Below are positions 16,337-24,064 of a stretch of DNA of 47,557 nt, in pieces. A program made the translations under genes and the position numbers. Source of the DNA: Glaesserella sp041817755 (GTDB taxonomy: Bacteria > Pseudomonadota > Gammaproteobacteria > Enterobacterales > Pasteurellaceae); assembly GCF_041817755.1 (NCBI RefSeq), contig NZ_JBGYBX010000015.1, positions 1 to 47,557 of the forward strand, given 5' to 3'. Each line of letters opens with the position of its first letter. Within the stretch, counting starts at the first letter, position 1. The notes under the pieces are model-generated. The model was not told the origin of the DNA. It searched no databases and worked only from the letters and a program-made list of their open reading frames with translations.

Positions 16337-19300
16337 TGGAACATATCGAATTGCAAAATAATGAGCTGATCGCACCGCTTGTTCGTCCTGAAGGTGTCGT
16401 TCGCGGTAAATTCCGTTCTCTAACCTTGATTAACTGGAACGGTTTCTTTGCCAGAACCTTTGATTTGGACGAACTGGTTACGACCTTGTCAGGCGGTAAC
16501 GGGGCGGGGAAATCCACCACTATGGCCGGTTTTGTTACGGCGTTAATTCCGGATTTAAGTCTTATTAACTTCCGTAACACGACGGAAGCCGGTTCGACCT
16601 CAAGTTCACGCGATAAAGGGTTGTACGGAAAATTGAAAGCAGGTGTCTGTTATGCGGTACTTGAAAGTGAAAACTCGCGCGGGCAGCGCGTGATCAGTGG
16701 CGTACGCTTACAACAAATTGCCGGACGTGACAAAAAAGTCGATATTCGTTCATTTTCCATTCAAAATATCCCGTTTGAACAATCAATCATCAGTGTATTT
16801 ACGGTACAAGTCGGTGATAAAAACGCCCGTGTACTGGCATTAAACGATTTGAAAGAACAGTTTGACGGCAGTGACGTACTCTTCAAACAATATCATTCGA
16901 TTACGGATTATCACGGCTTTTTGTTTGATCTCGGCATTATCCCGAAACGTTTGCGTACGTCATCGGATCGCAGCAAATTCTACAAGTTGATTGAAGCATC
17001 GCTCTACGGCGGTATTTCCAGCGTCATTACCAAATCATTGCGCGATTATTTATTACCTGAAAATCTGGGTGTTCGTCAGGCGTTCCAAGATATGGAATCG
17101 GCGTTACGTGAAAACCGTATGACATTGGAAGCGATCAGATTGACGCAATCGGATCGGGATATGTTCAAAAAACTGATCACCGAATCGACCAATTACGTGT
17201 CCGCCGATTATATGCGCCATGCCAACGAACGTCGCGGTAACGTTCAATCCGCCTTGGAGAAACGCCAAGAGTGGTATCAATCCAAATCTAAAATCGAATT
17301 GGAACAGCAGCGCATCGTAGAATTCAGCCGAGAAGTGAAAGATTTGAGCGATGCCGAGAGCGGATTAGAAAAAGAATATAATAGTGCGTCCGATCACCTA
17401 AATCTTGTGCTCAATGCCTCCCGCCATCAAGAAAAGATGGAACGCTATCAAGATGAGGTCGCCGAATTAAGCGATAAATTGGAAGAGCAAACCATGGCGG
17501 TTGAGGAAGTAGTCGAACGGGTAGAGCAAGTACAAGCGATTGCGGATGAAGCCGAAGACGTGGTGGAGTCATTACGCTCGGAAATGGCGGATTACCAACA
17601 CGCATTGGATGCACAGCAAACCCGCGCATTGCAATACCAACAAGCGGTCAATGCACTGGAAAAAGCCAGACAGCTGTGCGGTTTACCGCATTTGGATTTA
17701 CACAATGTGGAAGATTATCATGCGGAATTTGCCGCACAAGCCGATGATATGACCGATCGCGTGTTTGATTTGGAACAGCGCCTGTCTGTGTCGGACATGG
17801 CGAAAACCCAGTTCGATAAAGCCTTCGAATTAGTTTGTAAAATTGCGGGAGAAACAGACCGCTTGCAAGCCGATAGCGTAGCGAAATCGTTACTTTCCGC
17901 TTATCCGGCACAGAAGTCCCACGCACAACAAGCGGTGGCTTTACGCCAAAAACTAGCCGATCTTGAACAACGTCTGCATCAACAACAAAATGCACAACGC
18001 TTGTTAAGCGAATTTAACCAAAAAGCACAAACCAACCTTGAAACGGCAGAAGATTTAGAGGCTTATTACGAAGAGCAGCAAGCCCGTTTGGACGATCTGG
18101 AAGCAGAACTCGCCGAATTCGTCGAAGTTCGTTCCGCGCAGCGTCAGCAACGCGAACAGTTAAATCAGCAATACCAACAGCTTGCTCAAACCGCACCGGC
18201 GTGGCATACGGCACAATCCGCACTGGCACGTTTACAGGAGCAATGCGGCGAGACCTTTGAAACAAGCCAATCTGTCATGCAATTTATGCAAAATACCTTA
18301 AGCCGCGAACGGGAAGCAACCCTTGAACGCGATGAACTGGCTCGCCGTGAACAGTTGTTGGACGAACAAATTTCCCGTCTCAGCCAACCGGACGGTGCCG
18401 AAGATATTCGGTTAAATCATTTGGCGGAAAAATTCGGCGGTGTATTATTGTCCGAATTGTATGACGATGTATCGTTGGAAGACGCACCGTATTTCTCCGC
18501 CCTTTACGGCGAAGCGCGTCATGCTATCGTCGTCCGTGATTTGGAGGCCGTCAAAGCGCAGCTCGGTCAATTGGACGATTGTCCGGACAATCTCTATTTA
18601 ATCGAAGGGGATCCGAACGCGTTTGATGACAACGTATTCCAAACAGAAGAATTGGCTGACGGTGTGGTCGTTCAACTGTCCAATCGTCAGTGGCGTTATT
18701 CGAAATTCTCCGAATTTGCGGTGTTCGGTCGCGCCTCTCGTGAAAAACAGCTTGAGCAGTTAAAAATAACACGTGATGAAACGGCGGAAAAACATGCGGA
18801 GCGTGCGTTTGACGTACAAAAATGCCAACGTCTGCATCAACATTTAAGCCAATTTGTCGGTACCCATTTGGCATTAGCCTTCCAGCCGGATCCGGAAGCG
18901 ATCATGCAAGACATTGCGCAAAAACGGGTTGAAATCGATCGTGAATTGAATCAAGCGGGCGGACAAGAACAACAACTGCGTCATCAGTCGGACAACAGTA
19001 AAATGCAATTACAGCTATTGAATAAAGTATTGCCGCAATTGACCGTGTTATCCGATGAAACGCTTCAAGATCGTGTGGAAGAATGTCGTGAGCAGTTGCT
19101 GGAAGCGCAAGAAGACGAACAATTTATTCGTCAATACGGCAACTATTTAGCCCAGCTCGAACCGATTGCCGTGGCATTAAAAAGCGACCCGACACAGTTT
19201 GAACAACTTCAGGAGAATTACAAGCGGTCGGTTGAGCAACAAAAATTACTCAAACAGAAAGTCTTTAGTTTAGCCGATGTTATGAACCGCCGTTTGCATT

Positions 19301-20799
19301 TCAGCTATCAAGAAACCGTCGGTACGGAAGGTTCTGCATTGAATGAACAGCTCCGTCAGCGTTTGGACAGCGCACAGCGTGAACGTGAACTTGCCCGCGA
19401 ACAGCTTCGACAGGCGCAAACCCAACTGACGCAATACAATCAAGTATTAACGTCATTGCGCAGCTCTTACGAGGCGAAAAACCAAATGTTGCAAGAATTG
19501 ATCCGGGAAATGGACGAATACGGTATCCGTAACGATGACGGCGCCGTCGAACGTGCGACCGCCCGTCGTGACGAACTGTATCAACGGTTAAGTCAACAAC
19601 GTTCGCGCCGGACGTATTTGGATAAACAGCTCGCCGTGATCGAAGCGGAAATGGATAATCTGAACAAAGCGGTGCGCAAGGCGGAGCGGGATTACCACAG
19701 CCAACGCGAAATCGTGGTACAGGCGAAAGTCAGTTGGTGTTTGGTACTGAAAATGTCGCGTAACAGCGACGTGGAAAAACGTCTCAACCGTCGCGAGCTG
19801 GCATACCAATCTGCAGAAGAACTGCGTTCGATTTCGGATAAAGCACTCGGCGCGTTGCGTCAAGCGGTTGCGGATAACGAATATTTACGCGACAGTCTAC
19901 GTGCGTCGGAAGACAGCCGTAAGCCTGAAAACAAAGTGGCGTTCTTTATTTCGGTGTATCAACATTTACGTGAGCGAATTCGTCAAGACATTATCAAAAC
20001 CGACGATCCGATCGACGCGATTGAGCAGATGGAAATCGAGCTTTCCCGTTTAACCAATGAGCTGACCAGCCGTGAGAAAAAATTGGCAATCAGCGCGGAA
20101 AGTGTGGCAAATATTCTGCGCAAAACCATCCAACGTGAACAAAACCGCATTTTGCAACTTAACCAAGGCTTACAGAATATTGCCTTCGGACAGGTCAAAG
20201 GCGTGCGTTTGGTGGTAAATATTCGTGATACTCACGCCATTTTGCTCAATGCATTATCCAGCGAAAGGGAACAGCACAGCGATCTGTTTGAGAATCAAAA
20301 ACTCAGTTTCTCGGAAGCATTGGCGATGTTATATAAACGCGTGAATCCGCATATTGAAATGGGACAACGTACTCCGCAAACTATCGGGGAAGAGTTGTTG
20401 GATTACCGTAATTATCTCGATCTTGAAGTGGAAACCTTCCGTGGCGCGGACGGCTGGATGCGCGCCGAGAGTAGTGCGTTATCCACCGGTGAAGCGATCG
20501 GAACGGGGATGTCAATCCTGTTGATGGTGGTACAAAGCTGGGAAGAGGAGTCACGCCGTTTACGCGCCAAAGACATTCTGCCTGCCCGTTTGCTCTTTTT
20601 GGATGAAGCCGCTCGTTTGGATGCGACTTCTATCAATACCTTATTTGAACTGTGCGAACGCTTGGATATGCAATTGCTGATTGCCGCACCGGAAAATATC
20701 AGCCCGGAACGCGGTACGACGTACAAATTGGTTCGTAAAATTGCCAATAACCAAGAATACGTACATGTGGTCGGATTGAAAGGGTTCGGACAAAAATAA
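16336..20799 (+). CDS. mukB: Chromosome partition protein MukB (SMC-like ATPase)
   Basis: A 1487-residue SMC-like protein. The Walker A motif GGNGAGKST has its lysine at residue 59, about 19 residues later than in E. coli, because the N-terminus carries an extra stretch before RGKFRSLTLINWNG; no later Met is available, so the extension is real. Two long coiled-coil arms flank a hinge (about residues 650-800), and the C-terminal head has the signature region ALSTGEAIG and Walker B LLFLDEAARLD. It compacts and segregates the chromosome with MukE and MukF. Three exact uptake-signal cores lie inside the gene (17640-17648, 17928-17936, 19220-19228). Confidence 0.98.
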   Translation: MEHIELQNNELIAPLVRPEGVVRGKFRSLTLINWNGFFARTFDLDELVTTLSGGNGAGKSTTMAGFVTALIPDLSLINFRNTTEAGSTSSSRDKGLYGKLKAGVCYAVLESENSRGQRVISGVRLQQIAGRDKKVDIRSFSIQNIPFEQSIISVFTVQVGDKNARVLALNDLKEQFDGSDVLFKQYHSITDYHGFLFDLGIIPKRLRTSSDRSKFYKLIEASLYGGISSVITKSLRDYLLPENLGVRQAFQDMESALRENRMTLEAIRLTQSDRDMFKKLITESTNYVSADYMRHANERRGNVQSALEKRQEWYQSKSKIELEQQRIVEFSREVKDLSDAESGLEKEYNSASDHLNLVLNASRHQEKMERYQDEVAELSDKLEEQTMAVEEVVERVEQVQAIADEAEDVVESLRSEMADYQHALDAQQTRALQYQQAVNALEKARQLCGLPHLDLHNVEDYHAEFAAQADDMTDRVFDLEQRLSVSDMAKTQFDKAFELVCKIAGETDRLQADSVAKSLLSAYPAQKSHAQQAVALRQKLADLEQRLHQQQNAQRLLSEFNQKAQTNLETAEDLEAYYEEQQARLDDLEAELAEFVEVRSAQRQQREQLNQQYQQLAQTAPAWHTAQSALARLQEQCGETFETSQSVMQFMQNTLSREREATLERDELARREQLLDEQISRLSQPDGAEDIRLNHLAEKFGGVLLSELYDDVSLEDAPYFSALYGEARHAIVVRDLEAVKAQLGQLDDCPDNLYLIEGDPNAFDDNVFQTEELADGVVVQLSNRQWRYSKFSEFAVFGRASREKQLEQLKITRDETAEKHAERAFDVQKCQRLHQHLSQFVGTHLALAFQPDPEAIMQDIAQKRVEIDRELNQAGGQEQQLRHQSDNSKMQLQLLNKVLPQLTVLSDETLQDRVEECREQLLEAQEDEQFIRQYGNYLAQLEPIAVALKSDPTQFEQLQENYKRSVEQQKLLKQKVFSLADVMNRRLHFSYQETVGTEGSALNEQLRQRLDSAQRERELAREQLRQAQTQLTQYNQVLTSLRSSYEAKNQMLQELIREMDEYGIRNDDGAVERATARRDELYQRLSQQRSRRTYLDKQLAVIEAEMDNLNKAVRKAERDYHSQREIVVQAKVSWCLVLKMSRNSDVEKRLNRRELAYQSAEELRSISDKALGALRQAVADNEYLRDSLRASEDSRKPENKVAFFISVYQHLRERIRQDIIKTDDPIDAIEQMEIELSRLTNELTSREKKLAISAESVANILRKTIQREQNRILQLNQGLQNIAFGQVKGVRLVVNIRDTHAILLNALSSEREQHSDLFENQKLSFSEALAMLYKRVNPHIEMGQRTPQTIGEELLDYRNYLDLEVETFRGADGWMRAESSALSTGEAIGTGMSILLMVVQSWEEESRRLRAKDILPARLLFLDEAARLDATSINTLFELCERLDMQLLIAAPENISPERGTTYKLVRKIANNQEYVHVVGLKGFGQK

Positions 20800-20810
20800 A
20801 CGGTAACGGG

Positions 20811-20868
20811 ACAAGCGGTGGTTTTCAGTGCGTTTTTTGCAAAAAATCGAACGGAAATTACCGCTTGT
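20811..20868. repeat. Palindromic pair of uptake signals (58 bp)
   Basis: ACAAGCGGT 20811-20819 and ACCGCTTGT 20860-20868 are separated by 40 bases with TTTGCAAA at the exact centre. It lies just after mukB. Confidence 0.9.
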
Positions 20869-20902
20869 TGTATACAGACCTGCGCATGTTCAAAGGCGAA
20901 AT

Positions 20903-20956
20903 AATCCGCCTCCGAAATATCGGTTGAATCTCTTACCGATTCGGGGCGGATTTTTT
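20903..20956 (+). terminator. Strong intrinsic terminator of the muk operon
   Basis: AATCCGCC 20903-20910 pairs with GGCGGATT 20945-20952, CCGAA 20912-20916 with TTCGG 20940-20944, and CGGT 20921-20924 with ACCG 20935-20938. A run of T follows. The rest of the gap, 20957-21149, holds no gene; it must contain the promoter of the next gene and includes a C7 run at 21094-21100. Confidence 0.92.
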
Positions 20957-21149
20957 ATGGGAATAGGTTTATCAAACTATCAAGTATCCATTGTCACATC
21001 AATGCTAAAAATGCTAAATAAATTAGCAAATACACTGGCATCATATTGCTCCTTTATTTAATATGGTAAATACGTTGGATAATCCGACGGTTTCCCCCCC
21101 ATCTGAAGTTATTCGTTGCATATTCATTTTTTGATGCCAAGGAGCAAAT

Positions 21150-22619
21150 ATGAATAGAAAACTCGGTTTTAAACCTCTTCCTACCTTCATTGCCATTGCC
21201 ATTACTGCGGTCATTTGGATGATTCCTCCTTCAGAGGGATTATCTGCGCAAGGCTGGCATTTACTGGCAATATTTGTCGGGATCATTGCCGCCATCATCG
21301 GAAAAGCCATGCCGATAGGGGCATTATCGGTGATTGCCGTCATGATTGTCGCCGTATCGGGGATCACCTCGGAAAAACCCGGTGAAGCCATGAATCATGC
21401 GTTGTCGTCTTATTCCAATCCATTGATTTGGTTGATTGGGGTGGCGATCATGATTTCACGAGGTTTATTGAAAACCGGATTAGGCGCCCGTATTGGTTAT
21501 TGGTTTATTGCCTTATTCGGCAAAAAAACGATTGGGATCGCTTATAGCTTAAGTCTGTCCGAACTGCTACTTGCTCCGGTGACACCGAGCAATACGGCAA
21601 GAGGAGGCGGTATTATTCATCCGATTATGAAAGCGATTGCAGGCAGTTACCATTCCACGCCCGAACAAAATACCCAACATCGGATCGGCAAATATTTGGC
21701 GTTAGTGAATTATCATGCTAACCCGATCAGCTCGGCAATGTTCATTACCGCAACGGCACCGAATCCGATGGTCGTCAATCTGATTGCGGAAACGGTAGGA
21801 AGTGATTTTCGCTTAACTTGGGGTGCATGGGCAATTGCAATGTTGTTACCCGGCTTGGTAGCCTTTGCCGTTATGCCGTTAGTGCTGTATTGGCTTTACC
21901 CGCCGAAAATTAAAGAAACGCCGAATGCCGTGCAATTTGCCAATGACCGTTTGCAGGAATTGGGTAAAATGTCGTTCGATGAAAAAATCATGTTGGTTAT
22001 TTTTGCCATTCTGCTGATTTTATGGGCGGATTTACCGGCGTTATTGTTGCAGGATAAAGCGCTATCCGTAAATGCGACGGCAACGGCATTTATCGGTTTG
22101 AGCTTGCTGTTGTTAAGCGGTGTACTGACATGGGACGACGTGTTAAAAGAAAAAAATGCATGGGATACAATCATTTGGTTTGGTGCCTTGATTATGATGG
22201 CAACGTATTTGAATAAGCTCGGTGTAATCAAATGGTTTTCGCTCACATTGGAAAGCGGAATCAGTGATCTTGGACTCAGCGGAATGGTGGCTGGGGCGCT
22301 ATTGGTATTGGCATATCTATATGCGCATTACATGTTCGCCAGTACAACGGCACATATTACGGCTATGTTCGGCGCCTTTTTAGCCGCCGCCATTTCATTA
22401 GGAGCACCGCCGATGTTGGCTGCACTGATGATGGCTGCCGCCTCGAACATTATGATGACCTTAACCCATTATGCGACAGGAACATCACCGGTTATTTTCG
22501 GTTCGGGCTATACGACGTTAAGAGAGTGGTGGCAAGCCGGATTTGTGATGAGCGTCGTGAATGTTGTTATATTTGCCTTGGTCGGCGGTCTTTGGTGGAA
22601 AGTACTGGGCTACTGGTAA
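21150..22619 (+). CDS. DASS-family anion transporter (citrate/dicarboxylate type)
   Basis: A 489-residue, very hydrophobic protein with about 12 membrane segments. It belongs to the divalent anion:sodium symporter family (CitT/TtdT/YbhI/YflS branch): the two substrate-binding repeats are visible as TPSNTARGGG near residue 150 and ATGTSPVIFGSGY near residue 440, and it has the family's N-terminal IGKAMPIGALSVIAV segment. Members carry citrate, tartrate, malate, succinate or 2-oxoglutarate, often by exchange. The substrate cannot be fixed from the sequence. It stands alone with AAGGAG upstream and a terminator after it. The acnB-gltA genes 1.5 kb away make di- or tricarboxylates plausible. Confidence 0.88.
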   Translation: MNRKLGFKPLPTFIAIAITAVIWMIPPSEGLSAQGWHLLAIFVGIIAAIIGKAMPIGALSVIAVMIVAVSGITSEKPGEAMNHALSSYSNPLIWLIGVAIMISRGLLKTGLGARIGYWFIALFGKKTIGIAYSLSLSELLLAPVTPSNTARGGGIIHPIMKAIAGSYHSTPEQNTQHRIGKYLALVNYHANPISSAMFITATAPNPMVVNLIAETVGSDFRLTWGAWAIAMLLPGLVAFAVMPLVLYWLYPPKIKETPNAVQFANDRLQELGKMSFDEKIMLVIFAILLILWADLPALLLQDKALSVNATATAFIGLSLLLLSGVLTWDDVLKEKNAWDTIIWFGALIMMATYLNKLGVIKWFSLTLESGISDLGLSGMVAGALLVLAYLYAHYMFASTTAHITAMFGAFLAAAISLGAPPMLAALMMAAASNIMMTLTHYATGTSPVIFGSGYTTLREWWQAGFVMSVVNVVIFALVGGLWWKVLGYW

Positions 22620-22627
22620 AAGGAATA

Positions 22628-22685
22628 ACAAGCGGTCGGTTTCCTTGAAATTTTTGCAAAAAAAGCAACGAATCGAGCCGCTTGT
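22628..22685. repeat. Palindromic pair of uptake signals (58 bp)
   Basis: ACAAGCGGT 22628-22636 faces GCCGCTTGT 22677-22685 (one mismatch in the core). The spacer is 40 bases with TTTGCAAA at its centre. Confidence 0.87.
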
Positions 22686-22703
22686 AAAACCACAACATAA
22701 ACA

Positions 22704-22733
22704 AAAGACACGCCGAAGCGTGTCTTTCTTTTT
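22704..22733. terminator. Terminator between the DASS gene and metF
   Basis: AAAGACACGC 22704-22713 and GCGTGTCTTT 22718-22727 flank a CGAA loop, followed by CTTTTT. It may serve both converging genes. Confidence 0.92.
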
Positions 22734-22759
22734 GATATTTGGTCGAAGTGAAGTGGCTT

Positions 22760-23641
22760 TTATTCCGGACGAATACCGAGCGTATGGCAAATCGCATAGC
22801 TGAGTTCCGAACGGTTCAAAGTATAAAGATGGAAATCTTTTACGCCTTCCTTCGATAAAATTTTCACCATATCCATCGCAATACTGGCGCCGACTAAATT
22901 GCGAGTGGTTTGATCATCTTCTAATCCTTGATACATTTTGGTCATCCAACTCGGGATTTTTACGTTAGTAATTTTGGCCATTTTTTCCAGTTGTTTGAAA
23001 TTGGAAACCGGTAAAATACCCGGTACGATTTCAACATCGATACCGATCGCAGCACAACGATCACGGAAACGTAAATAGCTGTCAATGTCAAAGAAAAATT
23101 GCGTGATGGCTCGGTTTGCTCCCGCATCGATTTTTTGTTTGAGGTAGAGTAGATCGGACTGTGCCGATTTCGCTTCCGGATGGACTTCCGGGTAAGCGGC
23201 GACGGAAATATCGAAATCCGCCACTTCCTTTAACAATTTTACTAAATCTGAAGCGTAAAACGGTTTTTTGGTATATCCCGCCGGTTCGTCACCGCGTAAC
23301 GCAACAATGTGACGAATACCGTTGTCCCAATAGTCCTTAGCAATTTGTCGTAACTCGTCCGACGTGGCATCAATGCCGGTTAAATGCGGTGCGGCAATCA
23401 GCCCGGTTTCTTGTTGAATACTTTTGACAATAGAATGAGTTCGGTCGCGCTCACCGGAATTGGCGCCGTAAGTCACCGACACAAATTTCGGTTTGAGGAC
23501 TTTGAGGCGGTGGATTGAATCCCACAACAAGGTTTCCATTTTTTCATTTTTCGGCGGAAAAAATTCAAAAGAGACGTTAATTTTGCCGTTTAAGTCGGCA
23601 ACACTTTGATTTAAAAGGTCTATTTCTTTTGCGTAACTCAT
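22760..23641 (-). CDS. metF: 5,10-Methylenetetrahydrofolate reductase MetF
   Basis: A 293-residue protein (E. coli 296) with the family start VSFEFFPPKNEKMETLLW, the FVSVTYGANSG segment, IVALRGDEP and the FAD-site region near AYPEVHPEAKS. It reduces methylene-THF to methyl-THF, the methyl donor for methionine synthesis. A GAGGTT ribosome site is present on the minus strand. Two tandem MetJ boxes lie 70-85 bases upstream, so repression by MetJ with S-adenosylmethionine is expected. Confidence 0.97.
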   Translation of the reverse strand: MSYAKEIDLLNQSVADLNGKINVSFEFFPPKNEKMETLLWDSIHRLKVLKPKFVSVTYGANSGERDRTHSIVKSIQQETGLIAAPHLTGIDATSDELRQIAKDYWDNGIRHIVALRGDEPAGYTKKPFYASDLVKLLKEVADFDISVAAYPEVHPEAKSAQSDLLYLKQKIDAGANRAITQFFFDIDSYLRFRDRCAAIGIDVEIVPGILPVSNFKQLEKMAKITNVKIPSWMTKMYQGLEDDQTTRNLVGASIAMDMVKILSKEGVKDFHLYTLNRSELSYAICHTLGIRPE

Positions 23642-23710
23642 TGAGAACCTCGATTGCGCATCATCTTAATGGTGGTTATATCCTTTCTAAGGAAAATTGT
23701 ACGTCATTCT

Positions 23711-23726
23711 AGACGTTTAGACGGCT
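23711..23726 (-). promoter_or_regulatory. MetJ operator (two tandem met boxes) of metF
   Basis: The plus strand reads AGACGTTT (23711-23718) directly followed by AGACGGCT (23719-23726). Each differs from the met-box consensus AGACGTCT at one base. They cover the place of the -35 element for a minus-strand -10 box TACAAT (ATTGTA at 23696-23701), which fits repression. Confidence 0.85.
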
Positions 23727-23941
23727 AAACTTTAAAGAAAGATATATATGATGTCAATTTTAATATTTTCATTTTTTATATGAATTAAATTAATACCATT
23801 CAATAAAATGTGAGTGTAAATGACACGTGATGCGGTTTGTCCTTTATGTATCCTTTTTACTTATTTGATAAAAATAATTCAGTTGCACAATAATCTGTCT
23901 AACGATATGTTGAATGTATTGTACGGTGCCATAAAAAAATG

Positions 23942-24012
23942 TGTGACATTGTTAACAAATTGTAAAAAATCATAACATTTTGACTTGTTGTTTTTGTTTC
24001 CTTTGTTATGAT
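23942..24012 (+). promoter_or_regulatory. Predicted acnB promoter with CRP-like and ArcA-like sites
   Basis: The 420-base gap between metF and acnB is AT-rich and codes for nothing convincing. An extended -10 TGTTATGAT lies at 24004-24012, with TTGTTG (23985-23990) 16 bases before TATGAT as a weak -35. TGTGA-N6-TAACA at 23942-23957 matches 9 of 10 CRP bases. GTTAACAAATTGTAA from 23951 matches 11 of 15 ArcA-box positions. E. coli acnB is known to respond to both CRP and ArcA. Confidence 0.42.
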
Positions 24013-24064
24013 GATTTTGTTCTTATTTTTTATCTATTTTATTTTGAAGCGGAGATTCCTTATT

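Noticed and set aside
16336..20799. Long antisense frames across mukB and other high-GC genes.
   Set aside because: They mirror codon bias of the sense genes, lack ribosome sites and show no recognisable protein features.
22518..22803. Several overlapping open frames on both strands after the DASS gene.
   Set aside because: They run through the uptake-signal dyad and terminator and into metF; the apparent peptides are translations of these elements.
23820..23975. A 51-codon open frame in the metF-acnB gap with a CPLC motif.
   Set aside because: It has no ribosome site, its composition is that of AT-rich intergenic DNA, and it overlaps the predicted acnB regulatory sites.
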